From Mycobacterium sp. 852002-10029_SCH5224772 (lineage in GTDB: Bacteria > Actinomycetota > Actinomycetes > Mycobacteriales > Mycobacteriaceae), in contig NZ_LZHT01000084.1 of assembly GCF_001667315.1 (NCBI RefSeq), positions 124,001-188,000 of the forward strand: a DNA stretch of 64,000 bases, read 5' to 3'. Every line of letters starts with the position of its first letter. Positions within the stretch are counted from its first letter, which is position 1. The notes under the pieces were generated by a model that worked only from the letters and a program-made list of their open reading frames with translations, did not search any database and was not told where the DNA came from. The position numbers and the translations under genes were made by a program. Shown here one piece after another: positions 14,828-22,658 of this stretch.

Positions 14828-16537
14828 CTACCCGAGCACCGGAATGAATAACCTCGAAGACGAGCGCACCGTGTTCAAGCTGGACGTGCCGACGCTGGCA
14901 TGGCGGAAGTTCATGATCGCCGGTGTCGCTGGGTCCTGGTCGTCGCTGGTGAGCGTCAGGCGGATGCGCTGGCCTTTCTTGAACCGGCGAGCATTGGGCA
15001 CCAACGGGATTCGGTACTCGACATCCTCGCCCAGCGGCACGGCTTGCGGGTTACGGCAGGGCAGCACCGGCGCACCGGGCCGACTGGCCGCTTCGTCGAC
15101 CTCGCGCAAGCTGGCGCGCAACCAGCCCGACGTCACGTCGGTCGCTTCCCCGTCAGGCGCCACGTCGTGCAGCGTGGCCATCCACGCGGTATCGATCGCC
15201 GTCGCCGAGGCAACCAGCCGCAGCTCGACATCGCCGACCACATCGACATCCTGTCTCAGCGGCGCGCTGGTCCATGCCAACATCGACGGCGGATCGATCT
15301 CGCTGGCTTTGATGCGGCCCAGGCCTGATCCCAGCACCATGAATTCGCGACCGCCCGGCTCCCCTTCGTCGGCATCCAAAACGCCGTCGGTGCGCAGGGC
15401 CAGCTCGCGATGCGGGGCTCGCGAGGGCGGCCAGGAGTCGGCAGTTCGCCACTCGTCGGCGCCCGGCAGGAAGTAGCGGATCGGCGGCCCCTCGGTGATC
15501 CCGGTGTCGCGCCCCTTCAGCCAGTGGTCGTACCAGGCCAGCGCCTCGGTGTGCATGCTTTCCCATGGCCACGTCAGCCCGAACTCGCCGAGCATGCCCA
15601 TCCGCACACACCCGTTGCCCGACAGCCCCTTCCAGGTTGCGAACGTCGAAGGCAGGTGTAACGGCACATTCTGCCAATCACACCCCAGGTAGACCGGGAT
15701 GTCGATCTCCTTGAGCAGTGGCAGCAGGTTTCGCTCATCCCACCACTCGTCGCGCGTCGGGTGCTTGACCGCCGCCTCCTGCCATAGTTCGTCCCACGGA
15801 TGGGGATTGTGCGGCAGCCTGAGCAGTTGGCGCAGCATGGTGACCGCCGCCTCGCCGTTCATGGTCTCGAATTTCTTGTGCACCCTCGGGCTGTTGAGCA
15901 CGCGCCGCGCCAATCCGATTGGCTTGCTGCGCCACAGCTTGTCGGTGCGGTCGGCAGTCAGGCCCATCATGGCGAGAAACGGCGTGATGAAAGACGAACT
16001 CAACAGCCCGTGGTGGTTGGCGCCCTCGTAGAGGTCGCTGGTCACGGCTAGGGGAAAGATCGCTTTGAGGTGAGGCGGCCGCTCGACGGCCGCCTCGAGT
16101 TGGGTCATCGCGAAGTAGCTGATGCCGATCATCCCGACGTTCCCGTCGCACCACGGCTGAGCCGCGATCCACTCCACTAAGTCGTGCACATCCCGGCGCT
16201 CCTGCGCGTCGAAGAAGTTGAAGGAGCCCTCGGAGCCGCAGGTGCCGCGGAGGTTGGCGATGACGTGCACGTAGCCGCGTGGCACCCAGAAGTCGGTCCT
16301 GCCGGCCTCGATGAACCCCGCGGGCGCGCCGAGATCCTGCATCTGCCGCGGATATGGCGAGGCTGCCAGCAGCGCCGGGAAGCGGCCGTCGGCATCGGGC
16401 CGGTGAATGTCGGCCAAAAGTGTTGTGCCGTCTCGCATTGCGATCGCGGTGTTGATGTCGGTGCGCGACGCGTACTGCGGCTCGCTGAGATTGCGGTATT
16501 CCCGGCCCGTGGTCTGCGGGCCGTTGAGCGATGTCAT
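14828..16537 (-). CDS. CocE/NonD-family hydrolase
   Basis: The 569-residue protein matches the CocE family of serine hydrolases. It has an alpha/beta hydrolase part with Ser in GMIGISYFAMTQLEAA near residue 145, an Arg-rich cap domain, and a C-terminal jelly-roll domain (about 400-565). Family members cleave esters or acyl bonds, cocaine esterase being the named example. The usual Gly after Ser-Tyr is replaced by Phe-Ala here, and I could not place the catalytic His with confidence. It diverges from a TetR gene with a perfect 8+8 dyad between them, so it is probably its target. There is no signal peptide. Confidence 0.82.
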   Translation of the reverse strand: MTSLNGPQTTGREYRNLSEPQYASRTDINTAIAMRDGTTLLADIHRPDADGRFPALLAASPYPRQMQDLGAPAGFIEAGRTDFWVPRGYVHVIANLRGTCGSEGSFNFFDAQERRDVHDLVEWIAAQPWCDGNVGMIGISYFAMTQLEAAVERPPHLKAIFPLAVTSDLYEGANHHGLLSSSFITPFLAMMGLTADRTDKLWRSKPIGLARRVLNSPRVHKKFETMNGEAAVTMLRQLLRLPHNPHPWDELWQEAAVKHPTRDEWWDERNLLPLLKEIDIPVYLGCDWQNVPLHLPSTFATWKGLSGNGCVRMGMLGEFGLTWPWESMHTEALAWYDHWLKGRDTGITEGPPIRYFLPGADEWRTADSWPPSRAPHRELALRTDGVLDADEGEPGGREFMVLGSGLGRIKASEIDPPSMLAWTSAPLRQDVDVVGDVELRLVASATAIDTAWMATLHDVAPDGEATDVTSGWLRASLREVDEAASRPGAPVLPCRNPQAVPLGEDVEYRIPLVPNARRFKKGQRIRLTLTSDDQDPATPAIMNFRHASVGTSSLNTVRSSSRLFIPVLG

Positions 16538-16549
16538 AGTTTCACGCTA

Positions 16550-16569
16550 CGTTGAGATTAGTCTCAACG
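16550..16569. promoter_or_regulatory. TetR operator, 8-bp perfect arms
   Basis: CGTTGAGA and TCTCAACG flank a 4-base centre. The dyad lies 13 bases upstream of the hydrolase ATG and 30 bases upstream of the TetR GTG, so one site can control both divergent genes. Confidence 0.8.
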
Positions 16570-16598
16570 CAAGATGAAACTTCGGGTATGGTGAGGCG

Positions 16599-17198
16599 GT
16601 GCCGACGCGATCGATCACCCCGGGTCCGCGCGACGAGCGCGGTGTGCTGGCGGCGCGTATCCTGGCCGCCGCTCGCGACGAATTCGCCGAACATGGCTGG
16701 GCCGGAACGGCAATTCGGGCCGTCGCCCGGACCGCGGACGTCGACCCGGCGCTCATCTACCACTACTTCGGTTCGAAGGAGGGCCTGCTTGATGCCGCCA
16801 CCACGCCGCCGCAGAAATGGCTCGACGCGGTGGCCGCGACGTGGGCGACGCCCAAGGCCGACCTCGGCCGGCAATTGATCCGCACCGTGCTGGACACCTG
16901 GACCGACGACGAGGTCGGTCCGATCCTGCGCGCGGTGGTGCTGACCGCCGCCCATGAAGACAAGACCCGGGAGAAGCTGCGGCTGATCGTGGAGCGAGGT
17001 CTGATCGGCGGGTCCACCCTAGGGGCCGACGAGGACGAACGGCTGCGGCGCAGCGGGCTGATCGCCACCCAGCTGATCGGCTTCGCGTTGTTGCGCTACG
17101 TATGGAAGATGGAGCCGATCGCGTCCATGTCCGAGGACCAGGTGGTGGCGGCGATGGCGCCGAACCTGCAGCGCTATGTCGAGGGCGACATCTCGTAG
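16599..17198 (+). CDS. TetR-family regulator
   Basis: The 199-residue protein has a TetR helix-turn-helix at about residues 15-60 (ILAAARDEFAEHGWAGTAIRAVARTADV, then ALIYHYFGSKEGLLDAA) and a C-terminal ligand-binding part ending in a tetracyclin-repressor-like domain. GTG at 16599 fits the usual N-terminal length. It probably represses itself and the divergent CocE-type hydrolase through the dyad at 16550. The VanX-like gene starts 43 bases after its stop and may be co-transcribed. Confidence 0.88.
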   Translation: MPTRSITPGPRDERGVLAARILAAARDEFAEHGWAGTAIRAVARTADVDPALIYHYFGSKEGLLDAATTPPQKWLDAVAATWATPKADLGRQLIRTVLDTWTDDEVGPILRAVVLTAAHEDKTREKLRLIVERGLIGGSTLGADEDERLRRSGLIATQLIGFALLRYVWKMEPIASMSEDQVVAAMAPNLQRYVEGDIS

Positions 17199-17240
17199 GA
17201 GATAACGCAACTCGGGGTGACCAACTGCGACAATGGCCGA

Positions 17241-17942
17241 ATGCGTCTTTTGCGCCCGGTCCGTGCGCTCGCGATCGTCGCGGGTCTGGTCGCTATCTCC
17301 GGCGTTGGGACCGCCCAGGCCGGACCCGACGTGCCGCCGGTCAGTGACGCCGCGCGAGCGGCCGGATTCGTCGACATCCGCACCGTCGTTCCCGACGCGG
17401 TAATCGATCTGCGCTACGCGACGACGAACAACTTCACCCACACACAGTTATATCCGTCCGACGCCAGATGCCTTGTGCACCAATCGATGGCCCCCGGGCT
17501 CGCCGCCGCGGCGACCGCGCTGCGCCCGCAGGGCCACCTCCTGGTTTTCTGGGACTGCTACCGGCCGCACGACGTCCAGGTGAAGATGTTCACGCTGGTG
17601 CCCAACCCGGCGTGGGTCGCGCGCCCGGGCCAGTATGCGCGCAGCCATGAGTCGGGACGCTCGGTCGACGTGACGTTCACAACCACGCAACAGCCGTGCT
17701 CCTCGGGGCAGCATGTAGGCGGACTGTGCCTGGCTGACATGGGCACCGACTTCGACGACTTCACCCCTCGGGCAACCGCTTTCAACACTCAGGGCATCAG
17801 CGCCGATGCCCTGGCGAATCGAACCGCGTTGCGCAAGGCCATGAACTATGGCGGGCTGAAGGTGTATTCGGGCGAGTGGTGGCATTTCGACGGCCCAGGA
17901 GCCGGTATCGACAGCCCGATCCTCGACGTACCGGTCAACTGA
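17241..17942 (+). CDS. Secreted VanX-like D-Ala-D-Ala dipeptidase (M15 family)
   Basis: The 233-residue protein starts with a signal peptide (MRLLRPVRALAIVAGLVAISGVGTAQA) and then a VanX/DdpX-type zinc peptidase domain. Visible sites are S-H-E-S-G-R-S-V-D (zinc His and Asp), the family stretch MGTDFDDF, and EWWHF with catalytic Glu and zinc His. The substrate should be D-Ala-D-Ala or similar cell-wall dipeptides in the periplasm. The ATG at 17241 directly precedes the signal sequence. Mycobacterial homologues are thought to serve wall turnover rather than vancomycin resistance; no vanH/vanA genes are present. Confidence 0.88.
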   Translation: MRLLRPVRALAIVAGLVAISGVGTAQAGPDVPPVSDAARAAGFVDIRTVVPDAVIDLRYATTNNFTHTQLYPSDARCLVHQSMAPGLAAAATALRPQGHLLVFWDCYRPHDVQVKMFTLVPNPAWVARPGQYARSHESGRSVDVTFTTTQQPCSSGQHVGGLCLADMGTDFDDFTPRATAFNTQGISADALANRTALRKAMNYGGLKVYSGEWWHFDGPGAGIDSPILDVPVN

Positions 17943-17999
17943 TCTCATATACTGAGACACTAGTTTCATAGTGCGAGTCATCGCCGGTAGGCTTGCGCC

Positions 18000-18806
18000 A
18001 TGAAGGACCGGGCCAGTTATACGCACGGGCACCACGAGTCGGTGCTGCGCAGTCACCGCCGGCGCACCGCCGAGGACTCGGCGGCATACCTGTTGCCTCA
18101 CCTGAAGCCCGGCCTGTCGGTGCTCGACGTCGGTTGCGGGCCCGGCACCATCACCGCCGACCTGGCCGCTCGGGTCGCACCGGGGCCGGTCACCGCCATC
18201 GACCAAGTCGCGGATGTCCTGGGCGTGGCCCGCAACGAAGTCCAGCAGCGCAACCTGTCCAATGTCTCGTTCGGTACCGCCGACGTGCACCACCTCGAGT
18301 TTCCCGATGACACATTCGATGTCGTCCACGCGCACCAGGTGTTACAGCATGTGGCCGATCCGGTGCGAGCGCTGCGCGAGATGCGGCGCGTGTGCACGCC
18401 GGGTGGCATCGTCGCGGTCCGCGACGCGGACTACGCGGGGTTCATCTGGTACCCGCAACTTCCCGCGCTCGACCTGTGGCGAGAGCTTTACCAACGGGTC
18501 GCCCGCGCCAACCGCGGCGAACCGGACGCGGGCCGGCGACTGTTGTCCTGGGCGCGGCAGGCGGGATTCGCCGACATCACGCCCACCGGCAGCATGTGGT
18601 GCTATGCCACGCCCGAGGCGCGAGAATGGTGGGGCGGCATGTGGGCCGACCGAATTCTTCATTCCGCCGTGGCCCGCGACCTGGTGAGCCTCGAGTTGGC
18701 GACCACCGCGCAGCTCGAAGAGATCTCTGCCGCGTGGCGAGAATGGGCCGCCGCCGAAGACGGCTGGATCGCCATCCCGCACGGCGAAATCCTCTGCCGC
18801 GCTTAG
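18000..18806 (+). CDS. Class I SAM-dependent methyltransferase (UbiE-like)
   Basis: The 268-residue protein has the SAM motif VLDVGCGPGTITADLAARV at about residues 41-60, the acidic loop AIDQVADVLG, and the post-motif FDVVHAHQVLQHV. This arrangement is typical of ubiquinone/menaquinone-like and small-molecule methyltransferases. A 5+5 inverted repeat CACTA-N6-TAGTG at 17958-17973 lies in its short leader and may be a regulatory site. It converges with the SDR gene at 18811, leaving only four bases between stops. The acceptor is unknown. Confidence 0.85.
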   Translation: MKDRASYTHGHHESVLRSHRRRTAEDSAAYLLPHLKPGLSVLDVGCGPGTITADLAARVAPGPVTAIDQVADVLGVARNEVQQRNLSNVSFGTADVHHLEFPDDTFDVVHAHQVLQHVADPVRALREMRRVCTPGGIVAVRDADYAGFIWYPQLPALDLWRELYQRVARANRGEPDAGRRLLSWARQAGFADITPTGSMWCYATPEAREWWGGMWADRILHSAVARDLVSLELATTAQLEEISAAWREWAAAEDGWIAIPHGEILCRA

Positions 18807-18810
18807 CTAT

Positions 18811-19635
18811 TCAGTCCAGGAAAAGGTCCGGAATCGGCTGCTCGCCGCCGCCATACCGGGACAGGTCGGCGATCCCGGCGGATTGCAGCACCTCGGAGTC
18901 GATGTGGCAGTTGCCGGTGGCTTCCCGGGCCGGTCGAGAGAAGATCTCGACGGCGGCGTCGCCCATGATCTCGGGGCTGCGCGACGACGCGGCCAACCGG
19001 TCACCGTCGGCCATATTGGTGACGGCCGCGGTGGCGATGTAGGTCTGGGGCCACAGGCAGTTCACGCCGATCCCGTCGTCCGCGAACTCCGCCGCCCAAC
19101 CCAGCGACAGCAGCGTCATCCCGTACTTGGACAGCGTGTAGGCCGGGTGGGCGCCCAACCAGCGCGGGTTCATATTGATCGGCGGCGAGATGGTCAGCAC
19201 ATGCGGGTTGGCCGATTTCTGTAGATGGGGCACGCACGCCTTGGTCAGCAGGAACGTGCCGCGCAGGTTGACCTCCTGCATCAGGTCGTATTTCTTGGCC
19301 GACAGCACGGCGGTCGGTTCCACCGCGATGGCGCTGGCGTTGTTGACGCAGACGTCGATGCCGCCGAACCGCTGCACCGCCGCCTCGACCACGCGCTGCA
19401 CGTCCTCTTCGCGGCGCACATCGCCGACGACGGCCAGCGCCTTCCCACCGGCGGCCTCGACGTCGGCGGCCGCAGTGTGCACCGTCCCGGGCAAGCGCGG
19501 ATGGGGGGTGTCGGTCTTGGCCAGCAGCACCACGTTGGCGCCTTGCCCGGCGGCCGCGATGCCGATCGCGAGTCCGATGCCGCGGCTGCCGCCGGAGATC
19601 ACCACGGTGCGATCGGCGAGCACGTTGTTAGCCAT
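18811..19635 (-). CDS. SDR of the HSDL2-like group
   Basis: The 274-residue protein is a short-chain dehydrogenase with GGSRGIGLAI near residue 15, a long insertion after the first strands (KTDTPHPRLPGTVHTAAADVEAAG), VNNAS near 99, and Tyr-x3-Lys in AYTLSKYGM. The segment ISPPINMNPRWLGAHPAY is typical of the HSDL2-like group, often linked to fatty-acid or sterol metabolism. It diverges from the B12 mutase gene, and a TTGACC-T-GGTCAA dyad lies between them. It may therefore serve the same pathway by oxidising a hydroxyacyl intermediate. Confidence 0.83.
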   Translation of the reverse strand: MANNVLADRTVVISGGSRGIGLAIGIAAAGQGANVVLLAKTDTPHPRLPGTVHTAAADVEAAGGKALAVVGDVRREEDVQRVVEAAVQRFGGIDVCVNNASAIAVEPTAVLSAKKYDLMQEVNLRGTFLLTKACVPHLQKSANPHVLTISPPINMNPRWLGAHPAYTLSKYGMTLLSLGWAAEFADDGIGVNCLWPQTYIATAAVTNMADGDRLAASSRSPEIMGDAAVEIFSRPAREATGNCHIDSEVLQSAGIADLSRYGGGEQPIPDLFLD

Positions 19636-19644
19636 TCGTCTCCT

Positions 19645-19657
19645 TTGACCTGGTCAA
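19645..19657. promoter_or_regulatory. Dyad in the SDR/mutase divergent promoter
   Basis: TTGACC-T-GGTCAA is a perfect 6+1+6 palindrome, 10 bases upstream of the SDR ATG and 48 bases upstream of the mutase ATG. TTGACC also resembles a -35 hexamer on both strands, so binding there would block both promoters. Confidence 0.6.
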
Positions 19658-19704
19658 GTGTGTGGTATTGGCATTCTCTTTTTTTGCAAGTACGTTATTC
19701 ACCG

Positions 19705-21282
19705 ATGGATAATACGGCCCACACTCCCTCCGGCATCCCGCTGCAGCCCGTATATGGGCCGGCGGATAGAGGCGCGGAGCCCCCGCAGCCCGGGGAGTTC
19801 CCCTTCACCCGTGGCAACTTCGCGTCGGGCTACCGCGGCAAGCTGTGGACCTTCCGCCAATATTCGGGATTCGGCACCGCCGAGGAATCAAATCGTCGCT
19901 ACCGCTACCTGCTGGATCAGGGTGGGACGGGCCTGTCGGTGGCGCTCGACCTGCCGACCCAGTGCGGCTACGACTCCGACGACGCCGAGTTCGGTGAGGA
20001 GGTCGGCCGCGTCGGCGTCGCGGTGGATACCCTGGCCGACTTCGAGATCCTGTTCGACGGCATCCCGCTGGACAAGCTCAGCACGAGCATGACCATCAAC
20101 GGCACGGCGGCGATCCTGCTGGCGTTCTACGTCGCCGCCGCCGAGAAGAAAGGCATCCCCCGCTCCAAGCTCACCGGGACCATCCAGAACGACATCCTCA
20201 AGGAGTACGCCTCGCGCGGGACCTGGATCTGGCCCCCGGAGCCGTCGCTGCGGCTGATCGCCGACACCATCGAGTTCTGCGCGGCCGAGGTGCCGAGGTT
20301 CAATGCGATCTCGGTGGCCGGGGCGCATTTCCGCGACGCCGGCGCCAACGCGGTGCAGGAAATGGCGTTCACCCTGGCCGACGGGGTGACCTACTGCGAC
20401 ACTGTGGTCGAGCGCGGCCGCATGACGATCGACCAGTTCGCCCCGCAGATCTCGTTCTTCTTCTACACCCACGGGGATTTCTTCGAGGAGATCGCCAAAT
20501 ACCGTGCGGGACGGCGCCGTTGGGCGACCATCGTGCAGGAGCGCTACGGGGCGACGACGGCCAAGGCGGCGATGTTCCGCTTCGGCTGCGTCTGTGGCGG
20601 CGCATCGCTGTATGCGCCGCAGGCCCACAACAACATCGTCCGGGTGGCCTACGAGGCCATGGCCGCCGTATTGGGCGGTGTCCAGTCGATGTTCACGGCG
20701 GCCTGGGACGAGCCGTTCGCGCTGCCCACCGAGGAAACGACGACGTTGGCGCTGCGCACCCAGCAGATCCTCGCGCACGAAACAGGGGTCGCCAGCGTCG
20801 CCGACCCACTGGGCGGCTCGTACTTCGTGGAGGCGCTGACCGATGCGACCGAGGAGCGGATCATCGAGATCATGTCCGACCTCGAGCGGCACGGCGGAAT
20901 GGTCCAGGCCATCGAGGACGGTTACCTGCAGGGCTTGATCGCCGACGAAGCCTTCAATCTGCATCGGGACGTCGAGGCCGGCACCCGTCCCGTGGTCGGG
21001 GTCAACCGGTTCGTGACCGAGGAACCCGAGCACGATGTCGTCACCTATGAACTCGACGCCGAAGGCCGTGATCTTCAGCTCAAGCGGCTCTCCAAGGTAA
21101 AGTCCGAAAGGGATTCGGCTGCAGTGAAATCCAGCCTGGCCGCACTGTCGCGTTCCGCCGAAGGAGACGACAACCTGATGCACAAGTTGATCGACTGTGC
21201 CAACGCTTACTGCACGGTCGGGGAGATGGTCTCCGCGCTCAAAGCAGTGTGGGGCGAGTTCCAGCAGCCGGTGGTGTTCTAA
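19705..21282 (+). CDS. B12-dependent acyl-CoA mutase, large subunit, atypical active site
   Basis: The 525-residue protein aligns along its length with the TIM-barrel subunit of methylmalonyl-, isobutyryl- and 2-hydroxyisobutyryl-CoA mutases. These rearrange the acyl carbon skeleton by radical chemistry. The ATG at 19705 gives the normal length; the frame is open further upstream. The Tyr (Tyr53 in RQYSGFG) and Arg (Arg171 in ASRGT) of methylmalonyl-CoA mutase are kept. The SGYH motif reads AGAH (Ala207), RxHxQTSG reads RFGCVCGG (292-299), and LHTN reads MFTA (329-332). So several residues around substrate and cofactor, constant in the known classes, are replaced. The cobalamin subunit follows at once. 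The substrate is unknown; plain methylmalonyl-CoA mutase is unlikely. Confidence 0.88.
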   Translation: MDNTAHTPSGIPLQPVYGPADRGAEPPQPGEFPFTRGNFASGYRGKLWTFRQYSGFGTAEESNRRYRYLLDQGGTGLSVALDLPTQCGYDSDDAEFGEEVGRVGVAVDTLADFEILFDGIPLDKLSTSMTINGTAAILLAFYVAAAEKKGIPRSKLTGTIQNDILKEYASRGTWIWPPEPSLRLIADTIEFCAAEVPRFNAISVAGAHFRDAGANAVQEMAFTLADGVTYCDTVVERGRMTIDQFAPQISFFFYTHGDFFEEIAKYRAGRRRWATIVQERYGATTAKAAMFRFGCVCGGASLYAPQAHNNIVRVAYEAMAAVLGGVQSMFTAAWDEPFALPTEETTTLALRTQQILAHETGVASVADPLGGSYFVEALTDATEERIIEIMSDLERHGGMVQAIEDGYLQGLIADEAFNLHRDVEAGTRPVVGVNRFVTEEPEHDVVTYELDAEGRDLQLKRLSKVKSERDSAAVKSSLAALSRSAEGDDNLMHKLIDCANAYCTVGEMVSALKAVWGEFQQPVVF

Positions 21283-21717
21283 GTGGCCGTTCGTGTTCTG
21301 GTTGCCAAACCCGGCCTGGACGGGCATGACCGCGGTGCCAAGATCGTCGCCCGCACGCTGCGCGACGCCGGATTCGAGGTCATCTACACCGGCATCCGCC
21401 AGCGCATCGAAGACATCGCCTCGATCGCCGTCCAGGAAGACGTCGCGGTGGTCGGATTGAGCATCCTGTCCGGTGCCCACCTGGCGCTCACCGCGCGCAC
21501 CGTCGAAGCGCTGCGCGCCGCCGACGCCGCCGATATCTCCGTCGTCGTCGGCGGGACGATCCCGCACGCCGACGTCCCCAAACTCCTTTCCGCCGGTGCC
21601 GCGGCGGTATTCCCCACCGGGACACCGCTGGACAACCTAGTGCGCGAAATCCGCGCCTTGACCGGCACGGCGGAGCCCGCTTCGGAAGAAAAAGAGGAAC
21701 AGTGCGCGTCGGAGTAA
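21283..21717 (+). CDS. Cobalamin-binding subunit of the acyl-CoA mutase
   Basis: The 144-residue product is a B12-binding domain with KPGLDGHDRGAK near residue 9. The D-x-H-x2-G box (Asp13, His15, Gly18) supplies the lower cobalt ligand. GLSILSGAHL and VVVGGTIPHAD complete the flavodoxin-like cobalamin fold. It begins with GTG directly after the large-subunit TAA. A separate small subunit matches the isobutyryl- and hydroxyisobutyryl-CoA mutase layout rather than the fused methylmalonyl type. The acidic tail (EPASEEKEEQ) is variable in the family. Confidence 0.92.
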   Translation: MAVRVLVAKPGLDGHDRGAKIVARTLRDAGFEVIYTGIRQRIEDIASIAVQEDVAVVGLSILSGAHLALTARTVEALRAADAADISVVVGGTIPHADVPKLLSAGAAAVFPTGTPLDNLVREIRALTGTAEPASEEKEEQCASE

Positions 21718-22658
21718 TGATCGGTGCCGAGCGGGGCGACATGGCCCGCAAGGTGCACAAGCTGGCCTCCGATATCGAATGGGCCGAATCCGCGGGTCTG
21801 GACACCGCGTGGATGCCCCAGGTGCCCAACGACTTCGACTGCCTGACCATGGTGTCGCTGATGGCCGCCCACAGTTCGCGCATCGAGCTGGGTACCGCGG
21901 TGGTGCCGCTGCAGGCCCAGCACCCGATCGCGCTTGCTCGCCAATCGCTCTCGACGCACGCGGTGGCCGGTGGACGGCTGGCGCTAGGTGTGGGGCCGTC
22001 GCACCACTGGATCATCCGGGACATGCTCGGCTTGCCATATGAGAAGCCGGCCGCCTACACCCGCGACTACCTCCAAGTCCTCAACGCCGCCATCGCCGGG
22101 CCGGGACCGGTTGACGTCGAAAACGATTCGTTCGCGGTGCACAATCCGTTGGCGATCGGGGCCGACACCCCGATGCCGGTGCTGGTTGCCGCGCTGGGTC
22201 CGGTGATGCTGCAGATTGCCGGCGAACTCGCCGACGGCACCGTGTTGTGGATGGCCGACGAGCGTGCGATCGGTGATCACATCGCACCAAAGATCACCAA
22301 GGCCGCCGCGGATGCCGGGCGGCCCGCGCCGCGCATCGTCGCGGGTATCCCGGTATGCCTATGTGCGCCTTCCCAAGTCGAGGAGGCCAAGGAACGGGCC
22401 AACCGGATCCTGGGGGAGGCCGAGGTGTCGCCCAATTACCAGCGCCTGCTCGACCGCGGCGATGCCCGCGATGTCGGCGACCTGTGCGCGGCGGGCGACT
22501 CGGAACAGATCCTGGCCCGGATGCGCCGATTCGCCGACGCCGGCGTGACCGATCTGTCGGTGCGGCTCCTGCCCATTGGCGACAATCGGGACGAGCTGGT
22601 CGCCTCCAAACGCCGCACCCGCGAAATGATCGCCTCGCTCGCCGCGGAATTGCGTTGA
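21702..22658 (+). CDS. F420-type luciferase-like oxidoreductase
   Basis: The 318-residue protein is a luciferase-like TIM-barrel oxidoreductase of the kind that usually uses coenzyme F420. It has the N-terminal strand MRVGVMIGAERGD, the segment SSRIELGTAVVPLQAQHP and GRLALGVGPSHHW. It would oxidise or reduce a CoA-bound or free intermediate. GTG at 21702 overlaps the B12-subunit stop by 16 bases, so it is translated with the mutase. A TTG start of the CoA-transferase overlaps its own stop. The tight four-gene packing argues for one pathway. F420 use is inferred from family and genus. Confidence 0.85.
   Translation: MRVGVMIGAERGDMARKVHKLASDIEWAESAGLDTAWMPQVPNDFDCLTMVSLMAAHSSRIELGTAVVPLQAQHPIALARQSLSTHAVAGGRLALGVGPSHHWIIRDMLGLPYEKPAAYTRDYLQVLNAAIAGPGPVDVENDSFAVHNPLAIGADTPMPVLVAALGPVMLQIAGELADGTVLWMADERAIGDHIAPKITKAAADAGRPAPRIVAGIPVCLCAPSQVEEAKERANRILGEAEVSPNYQRLLDRGDARDVGDLCAAGDSEQILARMRRFADAGVTDLSVRLLPIGDNRDELVASKRRTREMIASLAAELR

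Noticed and set aside
17241..17942. Vancomycin resistance gene
   Set aside because: The VanX-like enzyme stands without vanH and vanA genes and has its own signal peptide, so wall turnover is more likely.
19671..19690. T-run read as a terminator
   Set aside because: No stable hairpin precedes it, and it lies in a promoter region between divergent genes.
19225..21282. 685-codon reading of the mutase large subunit
   Set aside because: The extra 160 codons are antisense to the SDR gene and cross the divergent promoter; ATG 19705 gives normal family length.
19888..21567. Long minus-strand open frame of 559 codons opposite the mutase genes
   Set aside because: It mirrors the codon pattern of the real plus-strand genes, has no ribosome site, and its sequence is low-complexity like other shadows in GC-rich DNA.
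19705..21717. Ordinary methylmalonyl-CoA mutase
   Set aside because: Subunit split and several changed active-site motifs do not fit, although Tyr53 and Arg171 do.
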